Of a stretch of DNA of 64,000 nucleotides, positions 17,568 to 25,924 are shown in pieces. Location: NCBI RefSeq assembly GCF_015210005.1, contig NZ_MU158698.1:62001-126000 (forward strand), given 5' to 3'. Under the pieces are notes generated by a model. That model did no database searches, was not told the origin of the DNA, and saw only the letters and a program-made list of their open reading frames with translations. The position numbers were made by a program, and so were the translations under genes. Each line of letters begins with the position of its first letter. The first letter of the stretch is position 1. Source of the stretch: Sphingobacterium hungaricum (lineage in GTDB: Bacteria; Bacteroidota; Bacteroidia; Sphingobacteriales; Sphingobacteriaceae).

Positions 17568-18146
17568 TTATTTCCTCACTTTATTTATGGATTCAATAAT
17601 TTGAAGAACTTCTTCTTTTAATTCTTTATAGGGTTGTATCCTATATGCAATCCCATTAAACGAATATAGTGTTCCTTTTGGCAGTTCAATTATTTCAGCG
17701 TCTGCATCCACTTTAAGCTTTTCAAACTCCTCAACTCTTTTTTCTGAAATTTCGCCCCATACAGCACATGGGATTTCCACACTTTTACCATTATTAGGAT
17801 TCGAAACGTAATAATGAAAATCTGTTTCACTTCCCTTATTCGTTTGTACAAGCATAATCATCAATTGAACCTGTTCTCCCTGATGAACCGTAAACGCATA
17901 GGACGGCAAATCTCTAGAGAATTTCAGATAATCTGAAAGACTCGGGTTGTCATTGATATATACAGATGAATTTTTATCAGAAATATTATTGGCAATCGTA
18001 AAATAACTTGAAGTGAGCTCAAAATCATCGAACTTTTCTTCGCCGATTACGACCGAATTAAATATCGGATTTCCTTTACTGTCTATCTGAGCGAAGGATT
18101 TTGTAAAAGCGATAAGCGCAATTAAAATAAATGTAAGTGTTTTCAT
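17568..18146 (-). CDS. Hypothetical secreted protein
   Basis: A 192-residue protein with a Sec signal peptide (KTLTFILIALIAFTKSFAQ, cleavage after FAQ). The mature part is acidic and rich in Ser, Asn and beta-strand segments, without cysteines apart from one in EIPCAVWG. No family is recognised. A terminator-like element is not obvious on its 3' side. It lies between the frameshifted lipoprotein gene and the beta-barrel gene and appears monocistronic. Confidence 0.7.
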   Translation of the reverse strand: MKTLTFILIALIAFTKSFAQIDSKGNPIFNSVVIGEEKFDDFELTSSYFTIANNISDKNSSVYINDNPSLSDYLKFSRDLPSYAFTVHQGEQVQLMIMLVQTNKGSETDFHYYVSNPNNGKSVEIPCAVWGEISEKRVEEFEKLKVDADAEIIELPKGTLYSFNGIAYRIQPYKELKEEVLQIIESINKVRK

Positions 18147-18342
18147 AATTTATTGGAGTCAATTGTTAACGATTTCAAATCTTTTCAAAATCTGATTGGC
18201 CACAAAAGAAAATTGTTAGATCTATCATAAAAGTTCTAGCAAAAGTAGAAAAATCTGAGCGATAATCAAGTGTCAATTCACACTCACCTGATGGCAATAC
18301 AAAGAATATGTAATAAATTAAAGCCAACCAAAAATAAAATCC

Positions 18343-18382
18343 CAAAAAAGAAATGCCGTTTCAAGAACTTCGAAACGGCATC
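18343..18382 (-). terminator. Rho-independent terminator after the beta-barrel gene
   Basis: A 10-bp stem (ATGCCGTTTC / GAAACGGCAT) is followed on the minus strand by a six-T tract, just beyond the stop of the outer-membrane-like protein gene. Confidence 0.85.
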
Positions 18383-18391
18383 GCAAATGTA

Positions 18392-19276
18392 TTAAAATCG
18401 GAATCCGACGACCCAATAGTTTTCGAAAAACCAAATGCCTTGCTGAGCCTTGTCAATACCTCTTCGTCCCGTGGTCGGAATTTTCAAAAGCTCGGTGTAT
18501 CCTGTCTTAAAGCTGCTCTGAACATACCAACCTTTGTAGATATGGTATTGAACACCCACTTTCGCAGCAGCACCATAGCCCGAAATATTCCAGAAATGAT
18601 TATCGCCTACGCCAAACAAATGAACATCCGAACGAGGAACCATCAACCCTGCCTCGACTCCAGATTCTAAAGTCAATAGTTGCTTTCCTTTGCTGCTAAC
18701 CAGAATATCATCATAGCGTTCCAAACCCAAAGCGGCAAAGTTATATCCATCTGTATGTTCGAAGCGCAACATATCGGCATCGACCTCGATGGTTTCTCCG
18801 TTATACTCCCCCGCGCGATCTCCTGTCGGAATTCCTGGATTGGAAATCTCCTCATGGATATAACCGGAAATCTTAACCCTCTGCGGAATATCGACGACAT
18901 ATTTCATGTGATCCCAGCCTAAGGAAAGTGAATACTTATCAGAAATAAAATAGCCAAAGTGGAAATTGAACTGAGGAATCGTAATGCGGCTCGGATCAGC
19001 ATAGCGCAATCCGAACTTGGTCGGACGATCGCCGGCCGTCACTTTATGCAAGGTGAAATCATAGCCAGGCCCTGTAAACTGTATATCCGATTTGGCGTAA
19101 GCCGAAATATTATAGCCCCAATGAACAAAGAATTTCCCTTTATTGGATTCGGTTCGTTCGTATCGAGTTTTGAAAATGTTTTTTGTGAAAAGAGAATTTT
19201 TATCGTCATTTTCTTGAGAAAATGCAATAGAGCTCCCTAACGCCAACGCGCCTATTAAAAGGAAAAGTTTTTTCAT
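18392..19276 (-). CDS. Probable outer-membrane beta-barrel protein
   Basis: A 294-residue protein with a clear signal peptide (KKLFLLIGALALGSSIAFSQ). The mature part has alternating amphipathic strands with many aromatic girdle residues (WGYNISAYAKS, FNFHFGYFISDKYSLSLGWDHMKYV, YHIYKGWYVQSSFKTGYTEL) and ends in WVVGFRF, a terminal aromatic typical of outer-membrane proteins. No substrate or named family is evident. It is downstream of aconitase but separated from it by a terminator hairpin, so it is its own unit. Confidence 0.75.
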   Translation of the reverse strand: MKKLFLLIGALALGSSIAFSQENDDKNSLFTKNIFKTRYERTESNKGKFFVHWGYNISAYAKSDIQFTGPGYDFTLHKVTAGDRPTKFGLRYADPSRITIPQFNFHFGYFISDKYSLSLGWDHMKYVVDIPQRVKISGYIHEEISNPGIPTGDRAGEYNGETIEVDADMLRFEHTDGYNFAALGLERYDDILVSSKGKQLLTLESGVEAGLMVPRSDVHLFGVGDNHFWNISGYGAAAKVGVQYHIYKGWYVQSSFKTGYTELLKIPTTGRRGIDKAQQGIWFFENYWVVGFRF

Positions 19277-19290
19277 GAAAGGAAATAAGA

Positions 19291-19316
19291 ATCCCGGCTT
19301 ATGTGAAAGCCGGGAT
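19291..19316 (-). terminator. Terminator hairpin after aconitase
   Basis: A perfect GC-rich 10-bp stem (ATCCCGGCTT / AAGCCGGGAT) with a six-base loop lies between the aconitase stop and the next gene. The following tract on the minus strand is T-rich but interrupted. Confidence 0.75.
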
Positions 19317-19346
19317 AAATTTCAATCTACTGAAAGATTGAAAGAA

Positions 19347-21614
19347 TTAATTTGCTTGGTTTCTGCGAATAATATTCAACGCGCCACCTGCTTTGAACCA
19401 TTCAATCTGTTGTTGATTGTAGGTATGGTTCACCGAGATTTCTTCCGAAGTCCCGTCTGCATGATGCAATACCAATGTTAATGGAGTATTTGGAGCAAAT
19501 GTTGTCAAACCTACGATATCTACCGTATCATTTTCCAAGATTTTATCGTAATCATCTTTGTTTGCAAAAGTCAATCCCAACATCCCTTGTTTTTTCAAGT
19601 TAGTTTCGTGGATACGAGCAAATGATTTCACTAAAACTGCACGTACACCTAAATGACGTGGTTCCATTGCTGCATGCTCACGAGATGAACCTTCACCGTA
19701 GTTTTCGTCACCAACAACAATCGAACCGATACCAGCTGCTTTGTACGCACGTTGCGTAGCAGGAACTGGACCGTATTGACCTGTCAATTGATTTTTAACA
19801 AAATCAGTTTTGTCATTAAAGTAATTGACAGCACCAATCAACATGTTGTTCGAAATATTATCTAAATGACCGCGGTACTTTAACCAAGGACCAGCCATTG
19901 AAATATGATCTGTTGTACATTTACCTTTTGCTTTGATCAAAACTTTCAACCCTTTAAGGTCTGTGCCTTCCCAAGCAACAAATGGCTCTAACAATTGCAA
20001 ACGATCCGAAGTCGGAGAAACTGCTACCTGAACTCCTGAGCCATCTTCAGCTGGAGCTTGGTAACCTGCATCTTCTACTGCAAATCCACGTGCTGGCAAT
20101 TCGTCACCTGTTGGTGGATCCAATTTAACCTGCTCGCCATTTTTGTTTGTTAATGTATCTGTAACTGGATTGAAACCTAAATCACCAGAAATTGCAATCG
20201 CAGCAACCATCTCTGGAGATGTTACGAACGCATAGGTGTTTGGATTGCCATCCGCACGTTTAGCAAAGTTACGGTTGAACGAGTGAACGATGGTGTTCTT
20301 CTCTTGTTTGTCCGAACCTGCTCTATCCCACATACCGATACAAGGACCACATGCATTTGTGAAGATCGTTGCATTCAAATCAGTGAATGTTTTGATTAAA
20401 CCATCACGGTCTGCTGTGTAGCGCACTTGCTCAGAACCTGGGTTAATACCAAATTCAGCTTTAATATCCAAACCTTTTTCAATCGCTTGACGAGCGATCG
20501 ATGCTGCTCTCGCCAAATCCTCGTAAGAAGAGTTTGTACAAGAACCGATCAATCCCCATTCTACTTTTGTAGGCCATCCATTTTTAGATGATTCTTCGCG
20601 CATGCGAGAAACTGGAGTATATAAATCCGGAGTAAAAGGACCATTTAAACTTGGCTCCAATTCCGAAAGGTTGATTTCAATTACTTGATCAAAATATGTT
20701 TCTGGATCAGCGTATACTTCTGGATCAGCGGTTAAATGTTGTTTGATTTCATTTGCTGCATCCGCAACATCCGCACGGTTTGTCGAACGTAAATAACGCT
20801 CCATTGACTCATCGTATCCGAATGTAGAAGTTGTTGCACCGATTTCTGCACCCATGTTACAGATTGTACCTTTACCCGTACAAGACATCGATTCAGCACC
20901 TTCACCAAAATATTCGACAATTGCACCCGTACCACCTTTTACCGTTAAGATACCTGCAACTTTCAAGATCACATCTTTAGGAGAAGTCCAACCACTTAAT
21001 TTTCCAGTCAACTTCACGCCAATTAATTTAGGGAATTTAAGTTCCCAAGGCAATCCAGCCATGACATCACAAGCATCAGCACCGCCGACACCAATCGCGA
21101 TCATCCCTAAACCACCGGCATTTACTGTATGCGAATCCGTTCCGATCATCATTCCGCCAGGAAATGCATAGTTTTCTAGCATCACTTGGTGAATAATTCC
21201 CGCTCCCGGTTTCCAGAAACCAATACCATATTTGTTCGATACAGAACTTAAGAAATTAAATACTTCCGAACTTTCTTGCTTCGCACGATTTAAATCTTGC
21301 TCTGCACCGTCTCTTGCCTGGATCAAGTGATCACAGTGTACTGTCGAAGGAACTGCCACTTTAGGACGACCAGCTTGCATAAATTGCAATAAAGCCATTT
21401 GCGCGGTCGCATCTTGCATCGTTACACGATCTGGAGCGAAATCCACATAGGAATTTCCTCTTTCATATGTTTCCGTTGCATTACCTTCCCATAAGTGGGC
21501 GTATAAAATTTTCTCTGATAAAGTCAAAGGCTTGTTGACAATTTTACGAGCCGCTTGAATGCGTCCGTCAAATTGACTGTACACCTTTTTTATCATATCT
21601 ATATCAAAAGCCAT
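19347..21614 (-). CDS. acn: Aconitate hydratase (mitochondrial type)
   Basis: A 755-residue aconitase converting citrate to isocitrate in the TCA cycle. The three [4Fe-4S] ligands are visible: Cys359 in [11 protein letters not shown], and Cys422 and Cys425 in [10 protein letters not shown]. The substrate-binding loop [10 protein letters not shown] lies in the C-terminal swivel domain, and [12 protein letters not shown] near residue 160 matches the family. Length and motif order fit the mitochondrial-like class common in Bacteroidota rather than the ~890-residue AcnA/IRP class. Cytoplasmic. No other TCA gene adjoins it. Confidence 0.96.
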   Translation of the reverse strand: MAFDIDMIKKVYSQFDGRIQAARKIVNKPLTLSEKILYAHLWEGNATETYERGNSYVDFAPDRVTMQDATAQMALLQFMQAGRPKVAVPSTVHCDHLIQARDGAEQDLNRAKQESSEVFNFLSSVSNKYGIGFWKPGAGIIHQVMLENYAFPGGMMIGTDSHTVNAGGLGMIAIGVGGADACDVMAGLPWELKFPKLIGVKLTGKLSGWTSPKDVILKVAGILTVKGGTGAIVEYFGEGAESMSCTGKGTICNMGAEIGATTSTFGYDESMERYLRSTNRADVADAANEIKQHLTADPEVYADPETYFDQVIEINLSELEPSLNGPFTPDLYTPVSRMREESSKNGWPTKVEWGLIGSCTNSSYEDLARAASIARQAIEKGLDIKAEFGINPGSEQVRYTADRDGLIKTFTDLNATIFTNACGPCIGMWDRAGSDKQEKNTIVHSFNRNFAKRADGNPNTYAFVTSPEMVAAIAISGDLGFNPVTDTLTNKNGEQVKLDPPTGDELPARGFAVEDAGYQAPAEDGSGVQVAVSPTSDRLQLLEPFVAWEGTDLKGLKVLIKAKGKCTTDHISMAGPWLKYRGHLDNISNNMLIGAVNYFNDKTDFVKNQLTGQYGPVPATQRAYKAAGIGSIVVGDENYGEGSSREHAAMEPRHLGVRAVLVKSFARIHETNLKKQGMLGLTFANKDDYDKILENDTVDIVGLTTFAPNTPLTLVLHHADGTSEEISVNHTYNQQQIEWFKAGGALNIIRRNQAN

Positions 21615-21812
21615 GTATGATTTATTTAATTATTTTTAACTTAAAATTTGTATTTAATAAGATAACTTACCTATACAATCACAAAAATACAAAATTCCAA
21701 GGTTTTGTGCTAATATTTACCCGATTGCATCTTATTTGGAAATATTCTAAACTAAAACCTAAAAATAAGATTGCTAAACGATTATTTCAGCCTAAACCCT
21801 GTCTAATTTTAT

Positions 21813-22493
21813 CTAGACAGAAAACGTATTGACGTTCACTTCTTTCAATCCTTTAATCGTTTCTATCGGATCGGAAGCAGAAAAAACAAAATTGCCCGCA
21901 ACCAGCACATCCGCTCCGGCACGCAATAAATTCGCTGCATTCGCACTGCTCACTCCCCCATCGATTTCAATCAATAATCCCGGATTGCTAGCCACTGCCA
22001 GTTCACGCAAAGCCGAAATTTTGCGATAGGTATGCTCAATAAATTTCTGTCCGCCAAAACCTGGATTCACAGACATTAAACAGACTAAATCAAGATCCTG
22101 CACAATATCCTTTAACACATCGACCGATGTATGCGGGTTTAACGCAACGCCAGCTTTACAGCCTAACTCTTTAATCGCTGCTAGGGTGCGGTGCAAATGT
22201 GTACAAGCTTCATAATGAACGGTAATGACCTCAGCGCCATTGTCTCGGCAAGTCTGCAGATAACGGTCAGGATCGACAATCATCAAATGGACATCCAACG
22301 GTTTTTTCGCATGCTTGTTTATGGCTTGCATAACCGGAAAACCAAAAGAGATGTTTGGCACAAATACGCCGTCCATAATATCAATATGAAACCAATCTGC
22401 TTCACTGCTATTGACCATTTCGATTTCTTTCTGAAGATTAGCGAAATCTGCTGCTAAAACAGATGGTGCAATAAGGTGTTTTGAATAAGACAT
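21813..22493 (-). CDS. rpe: Ribulose-phosphate 3-epimerase
   Basis: A 226-residue TIM-barrel epimerase that interconverts ribulose-5-phosphate and xylulose-5-phosphate in the pentose phosphate pathway. It has the family start APSVLAADFANLQKEI, metal and catalytic residues in WFHIDIMDGVFVPNISFG and DVHLMIVDP, the LVCLMSVNPGFGGQKFI loop and IEIDGGVSS. Length matches the family. Transcribed divergently from the 7TM-HD gene; its stop codon lies inside a weak inverted repeat (CTGTCTA / TAGACAG). Confidence 0.96.
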   Translation of the reverse strand: MSYSKHLIAPSVLAADFANLQKEIEMVNSSEADWFHIDIMDGVFVPNISFGFPVMQAINKHAKKPLDVHLMIVDPDRYLQTCRDNGAEVITVHYEACTHLHRTLAAIKELGCKAGVALNPHTSVDVLKDIVQDLDLVCLMSVNPGFGGQKFIEHTYRKISALRELAVASNPGLLIEIDGGVSSANAANLLRAGADVLVAGNFVFSASDPIETIKGLKEVNVNTFSV

Positions 22494-22579
22494 TTTTTAA
22501 GAAATATTTTGTTAGGCAAAGATAGTAAGTTAAAATAGATTCTTAAAGAACTTGATAAACACATCAATGAAATAATATT

Positions 22580-22587
22580 TACATTTG
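22580..22587 (+). promoter_or_regulatory. Putative -7 promoter box of the 7TM-HD gene
   Basis: TACATTTG matches the Bacteroidota -7 consensus TAnnTTTG and lies 29 bases before the GTG start. No TTTG box is found at the expected 19-base spacing, so support is partial. Confidence 0.4.
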
Positions 22588-22616
22588 TTAAAGATTTTGG
22601 AATAAAAACACCTTAC

Positions 22617-24740
22617 GTGGCGAAACTTAAAATAAATTACACTAAAGACGGCTTTCAATATAATTCGGTATTCATCAAATATGCGATGGTGGTTCTGACC
22701 ATTGTCTTAATCTGTTTATTTCTTCCAAAACAGCCCCGCTTTCGGTATGAATTTGAAAAAGGAAAAGTCTGGAATCATGAAAACCTGATTTCGCCCTATA
22801 ATTTTGCTATCCAAAAAACTCAGGAAGAATTAAACCGCGACAGGCAATATATCCTAAAGACTGTTCAGCCTATTTATATTTTAAACGAGGTCGTCAGCAA
22901 AGAGCAGATTGACGAGTTCAACACCAACCTCGCGGAAAAATGGCAGGCTTCACAAATGGACACCTTGCCCAATTTGGACATTAAAGAATATCGCGACATC
23001 GGAAATTCGCTCCTTAATTACATTTATGCCCGTGGCGTGATTTCGTTGAATAATCGCTATCAAAATAAAGGAAATGATGCTGACAAGGTCGATGAGACAA
23101 ATTCTCAATACAACTTTACTTTAGTTCATGATAACATTGCGCAGCAAAAAAATACGGTCGATTGCTTTACCATTGAATCAGCTAACGTCTATTTAAAGGA
23201 CGCGATTGAACGCAATAAAAACATTACGCATAAGGCTTGGCTGTTTGAAGTGATGCGCAATTACATCACCATCAATTACATTTTCAATGAAAGCCAGACC
23301 GATAAGATAGAGCAGAATGCGCTGGCTAATATTTCCACGACGCGCGGAATGGTCCAGAAAGGCGAACTGATTGCTGAGCAAGGGAAAACGATTAATAGCG
23401 ACACCTATCAGAAACTGGAATCTTTGCGAAAAGTATTTGAGGAGGATATTCAAATCAGCGGCAATCAGAATTACGTGACCATGGGCCATTTTATGATGGT
23501 GAGTTTGGTGATGACGTTATTAATGGTCTTCCTGTATTTCTTCCGATTCGACATCTATAACAACAACCGCCTGTTGCTGATTATCTTTATTATTATTTTA
23601 GGTATGCTCGGCGTGCTGTCATGGGCCGTGAAAGTCAAGATTCCAAGCTTATATTACATTCCTTATTGTGGTGTTCCGATTATTCTGCGCATTCTATTTG
23701 ATACGCGCGTAGCGCTCAATATCCATTTATTGATGGTTTTGATTGCCGCTATCTTTGTTCCGAACAGCTATGATTTTGTGTTCTTGCAATTTGTGGCCGG
23801 CATGGTTTCGATTTACAGCATCAAGACTTTGGTCAAGCGCGAACAATTCCTGATTTCCAGTTTATTGATTTTAGCAACTTATATTGTTGGTTTTGTTGGA
23901 TTGAACTTGACGAGGAATGGTTCCTTCAGCACCTTGTATTGGTCGGATTTAGTGCCTTTTGTTGTCAGCGTCGGTCTGACTTTGCTGGCTTATCCGTTGA
24001 TTTATGCTTTCGAACGCTTGTTTGGCATTGTTTCAGATTTAACCTTAATGGAATTGACCAATAGTAATTCCAAACTTTTGCGCGAACTGTCGTTGAAAGC
24101 CCCTGGAACATTTCAGCATTCTCTGCAAGTAGCAAACCTTGCGGAAGCTGCGATTTATAAGATTGGAGGAAATCCTTTACTGATTCGCGCTGGCGCACTG
24201 TACCATGATATCGGTAAAATGACGAACCCTTTGTATTTTATTGAGAATCAAAAAACTGGAGTGAATCCACATGAGGAATTGACGCCTGAGCAAAGTGCGC
24301 AAGTCATTATCTCGCACGTATTAAAAGGCATTGAAATCGCTCGCCGAAACCAACTACCGGAAGTGGTGGTTGACTTTATCCGTACACATCATGGAACGAC
24401 GCGCGTCGATTATTTCTACAATACGTTTATAAAGAATAATCCCGAAAAACTGGTGGATGAATCCATTTTCAAATATCCAGGCCCAATTCCGTTTTCGAAA
24501 GAAACTGCGGTCTTAATGATGGCCGATTCCGTGGAGGCTTCTTCTCGTGCATTGAAAGAACCCACGAAAGAGTCCATCAGTAACTTGGTTGATAAAATTA
24601 TTGAGCATAAGTTAATGCAAAAGCAGTTTGCGAACTCCAATATTACGATGCGCGATATCTCTGAGGTATCAGAAATCTTTAAAAATATGTTGATGAGCAT
24701 ACATCATGTGCGCATTGATTATGAAAAGAGCAAGAAATAA
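22617..24740 (+). CDS. 7TM-HD family phosphohydrolase (PgpH-like c-di-AMP phosphodiesterase)
   Basis: A 707-residue membrane protein with the 7TMR-HDED / 7TM / HD layout of PgpH: one N-terminal membrane helix (about 20-37), an extracytoplasmic domain to about residue 285, seven helices to about 470, then a cytosolic HD domain. Metal ligands are visible as H501 (FQHSLQVANLAE), H530-D531 in YHDIGK, and a later RTHHGTTRVDYFY. PgpH enzymes hydrolyse cyclic di-AMP. It starts with GTG; no better in-frame ATG precedes KLKINYTKDG. It is followed by tRNA-Ser rather than another gene of the pathway. Confidence 0.9.
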   Translation: MAKLKINYTKDGFQYNSVFIKYAMVVLTIVLICLFLPKQPRFRYEFEKGKVWNHENLISPYNFAIQKTQEELNRDRQYILKTVQPIYILNEVVSKEQIDEFNTNLAEKWQASQMDTLPNLDIKEYRDIGNSLLNYIYARGVISLNNRYQNKGNDADKVDETNSQYNFTLVHDNIAQQKNTVDCFTIESANVYLKDAIERNKNITHKAWLFEVMRNYITINYIFNESQTDKIEQNALANISTTRGMVQKGELIAEQGKTINSDTYQKLESLRKVFEEDIQISGNQNYVTMGHFMMVSLVMTLLMVFLYFFRFDIYNNNRLLLIIFIIILGMLGVLSWAVKVKIPSLYYIPYCGVPIILRILFDTRVALNIHLLMVLIAAIFVPNSYDFVFLQFVAGMVSIYSIKTLVKREQFLISSLLILATYIVGFVGLNLTRNGSFSTLYWSDLVPFVVSVGLTLLAYPLIYAFERLFGIVSDLTLMELTNSNSKLLRELSLKAPGTFQHSLQVANLAEAAIYKIGGNPLLIRAGALYHDIGKMTNPLYFIENQKTGVNPHEELTPEQSAQVIISHVLKGIEIARRNQLPEVVVDFIRTHHGTTRVDYFYNTFIKNNPEKLVDESIFKYPGPIPFSKETAVLMMADSVEASSRALKEPTKESISNLVDKIIEHKLMQKQFANSNITMRDISEVSEIFKNMLMSIHHVRIDYEKSKK

Positions 24741-24823
24741 GTGCGAAACGAATAAAAAATAAGTTGACTGTCAGAAGTTTATTTTTGAGAGGAAGAAAAT
24801 TGTTAAAAAATCAGTTTAACAGC

Positions 24824-24854
24824 TTTGCAGAATGAAAATTTTGCCTTATGTTTG
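24824..24854 (+). promoter_or_regulatory. Promoter of tRNA-Ser (TTTG-N19-TATGTTTG)
   Basis: An exact Bacteroidota primary-sigma promoter: TTTG at 24824-24827, a 19-base spacer, and TATGTTTG at 24847-24854. The tRNA begins 14 bases further on. Confidence 0.85.
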
Positions 24855-24868
24855 CACAGTCCAAATAC

Positions 24869-24956
<88 letters not shown>

Positions 24957-24962
24957 AAAGAG

Positions 24963-24993
24963 AAGAGCAACTGTAAAAGTTGCTCTTTTTTTG
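24963..24993 (+). terminator. Rho-independent terminator after tRNA-Ser
   Basis: A 10-bp stem (AGAGCAACTg / aAGTTGCTCT) with a short loop is followed by seven or more T residues, immediately behind the tRNA. Confidence 0.9.
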
Positions 24994-25290
24994 TGCGTAT
25001 ATTTTAATGTGAAGCGGTAAACTAATTTGGATTTGGATGAGCTAAAATGGAATAAAACAATGAATTTTGAGCTTGCCGATATAGATTTCGATTCTTTTTG
25101 CTTAATCAGTAAGTATTAAAAATTCGAAAAGCGTTCCCTAGTTGCTATTTCGAAAACGATAAAAAACAATTATAAATTCATCTTTTTAGTTAATTGACGT
25201 TCTCCGAATTTTTTACCATTTTCATTGCTTCCTCAATAGGAATTTTCTCTATTTCCTTTTCATAATAATTAGATTTTGAATTTTGATCAA
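24994..25290. other. AT-rich intergenic region at the island edge
   Basis: No convincing gene is seen. The stretch is clearly AT-richer than the core genes on the left. On the minus strand an open stretch (25190-25291) without a usable start ends in EKIPIEEAMKMVKNSENVN-stop and might be the tail of a lost gene. No repeat of the tRNA-Ser 3' end was found here, or in the gap at 29115-29395. Confidence 0.4.
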
Positions 25291-25336
25291 ATTACGGTTT
25301 TCCGTAATCTAGAGAGCTCTTATTTGGTTATATTTG
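25291..25336 (+). promoter_or_regulatory. Inverted repeat and -7 box upstream of the WYL-like gene
   Basis: A perfect 7-bp inverted repeat (ATTACGG-TTTT-CCGTAAT, 25291-25308) lies 20 bases ahead of a TATATTTG box (25329-25336) that fits the Bacteroidota -7 consensus. The repeat falls in the -35 region of this promoter, where a repressor or activator would bind. A 75-base leader separates the box from the first gene of the island. Confidence 0.5.
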
Positions 25337-25411
25337 TGTGAATTGCAATTTGTTGAACTACTGTTGTTTACAATTCTTTTACACCTTATAAATCATTAAA
25401 AAACTAAAAAT

Positions 25412-25699
25412 ATGAACCAAGAAATTATTGACGCAATCGAAAATCAAAATGTAATAGAATTTTATTACGAAGGAGAATTAAGAGTCGTAGAACCACATTG
25501 TTACGGTGAGACTACTGCTGGTAACGAAGGCTTGAGAGCTTATCAAATTGATGGATATTCTTCATCTGGTAAAATGGGATGGAAAATGTATGATTTAAGC
25601 AAAGCTGATGATATCGTAATTACAGAAGATACATTTGAAGTTAGAGGTGATTACAAAAGAGGAGATAAAGGAATGTCTGAAATTTATGCCGAAATCTAA
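25412..25699 (+). CDS. Stand-alone WYL-like domain protein
   Basis: A 95-residue protein resembling an isolated WYL ligand-sensing domain: IIDAIENQNVIEFYYEGELRVVEPHCYG is the usual SH3-like opening, with GLRAYQIDGYSSS and a MYDLSKADDIVITEDTFE close matching the family's L-x-R-I/DDI-x-V end. WYL domains sense nucleic-acid or nucleotide ligands and regulate many phage-defence loci, usually fused to a DNA-binding domain; none is present here. It is the first gene of a four-gene run with gaps of two to four bases, so it probably modulates the system or senses its trigger. Confidence 0.65.
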   Translation: MNQEIIDAIENQNVIEFYYEGELRVVEPHCYGETTAGNEGLRAYQIDGYSSSGKMGWKMYDLSKADDIVITEDTFEVRGDYKRGDKGMSEIYAEI

Positions 25700-25701
25700 T
25701 T

Positions 25702-25920
25702 ATGGAAAGATATAGAAACTCAGGAAGAGATTCGGGAGTATCTGCTTTCGAAATAGGTTTAGATTATATACTTGTACAGTTTTCCGGAACAGCCAGAACA
25801 TATAGGTATAGTTATAGAAAAGCAGGACAAAACCATGTAGAAACTATGAAAAGACTCGCTCGAAGTGGTAGTGGTTTGAATAGCTATATAAACCGGTATG
25901 CGAAAAAATTATACGATTAA
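25702..25920 (+). CDS. KTSC-like small protein
   Basis: A 72-residue protein similar in layout to KTSC domains: a serine-rich start (SGRDSGVSAFEIG), two strands with an aromatic pair (DYILVQFSGTARTYRYSY), then a helix leading to GLNSYINRYAKKLY, comparable to the 'G-x-Y-F-N-x-x-I' end of the family. The function of KTSC domains is unknown; they occur near nucleic-acid-processing and mobile-element genes. The gene begins two bases after the WYL-like gene and is followed by the ATPase gene four bases beyond its stop. Confidence 0.6.
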   Translation: MERYRNSGRDSGVSAFEIGLDYILVQFSGTARTYRYSYRKAGQNHVETMKRLARSGSGLNSYINRYAKKLYD

Positions 25921-25924
25921 AAAT

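Noticed and set aside
21799..21820. CTGTCTA / TAGACAG inverted repeat at the rpe stop
   Set aside because: The stem is only 7 bp and there is no T tract downstream on the minus strand. It may be a weak terminator but support is too low.
25190..25291. Short open stretch on the minus strand ending EKIPIEEAMKMVKNSENVN-stop
   Set aside because: There is no usable start codon near its beginning and it is only 33 codons. It may be a remnant but cannot be called a gene.
25898..25924. Earlier ATG of the island ATPase at 25898
   Set aside because: It would overlap the KTSC-like gene by 23 bases, and its first nine residues add nothing recognisable; the ATG at 25925 follows an A-rich tract just after the stop. 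Either start leaves the domain intact.
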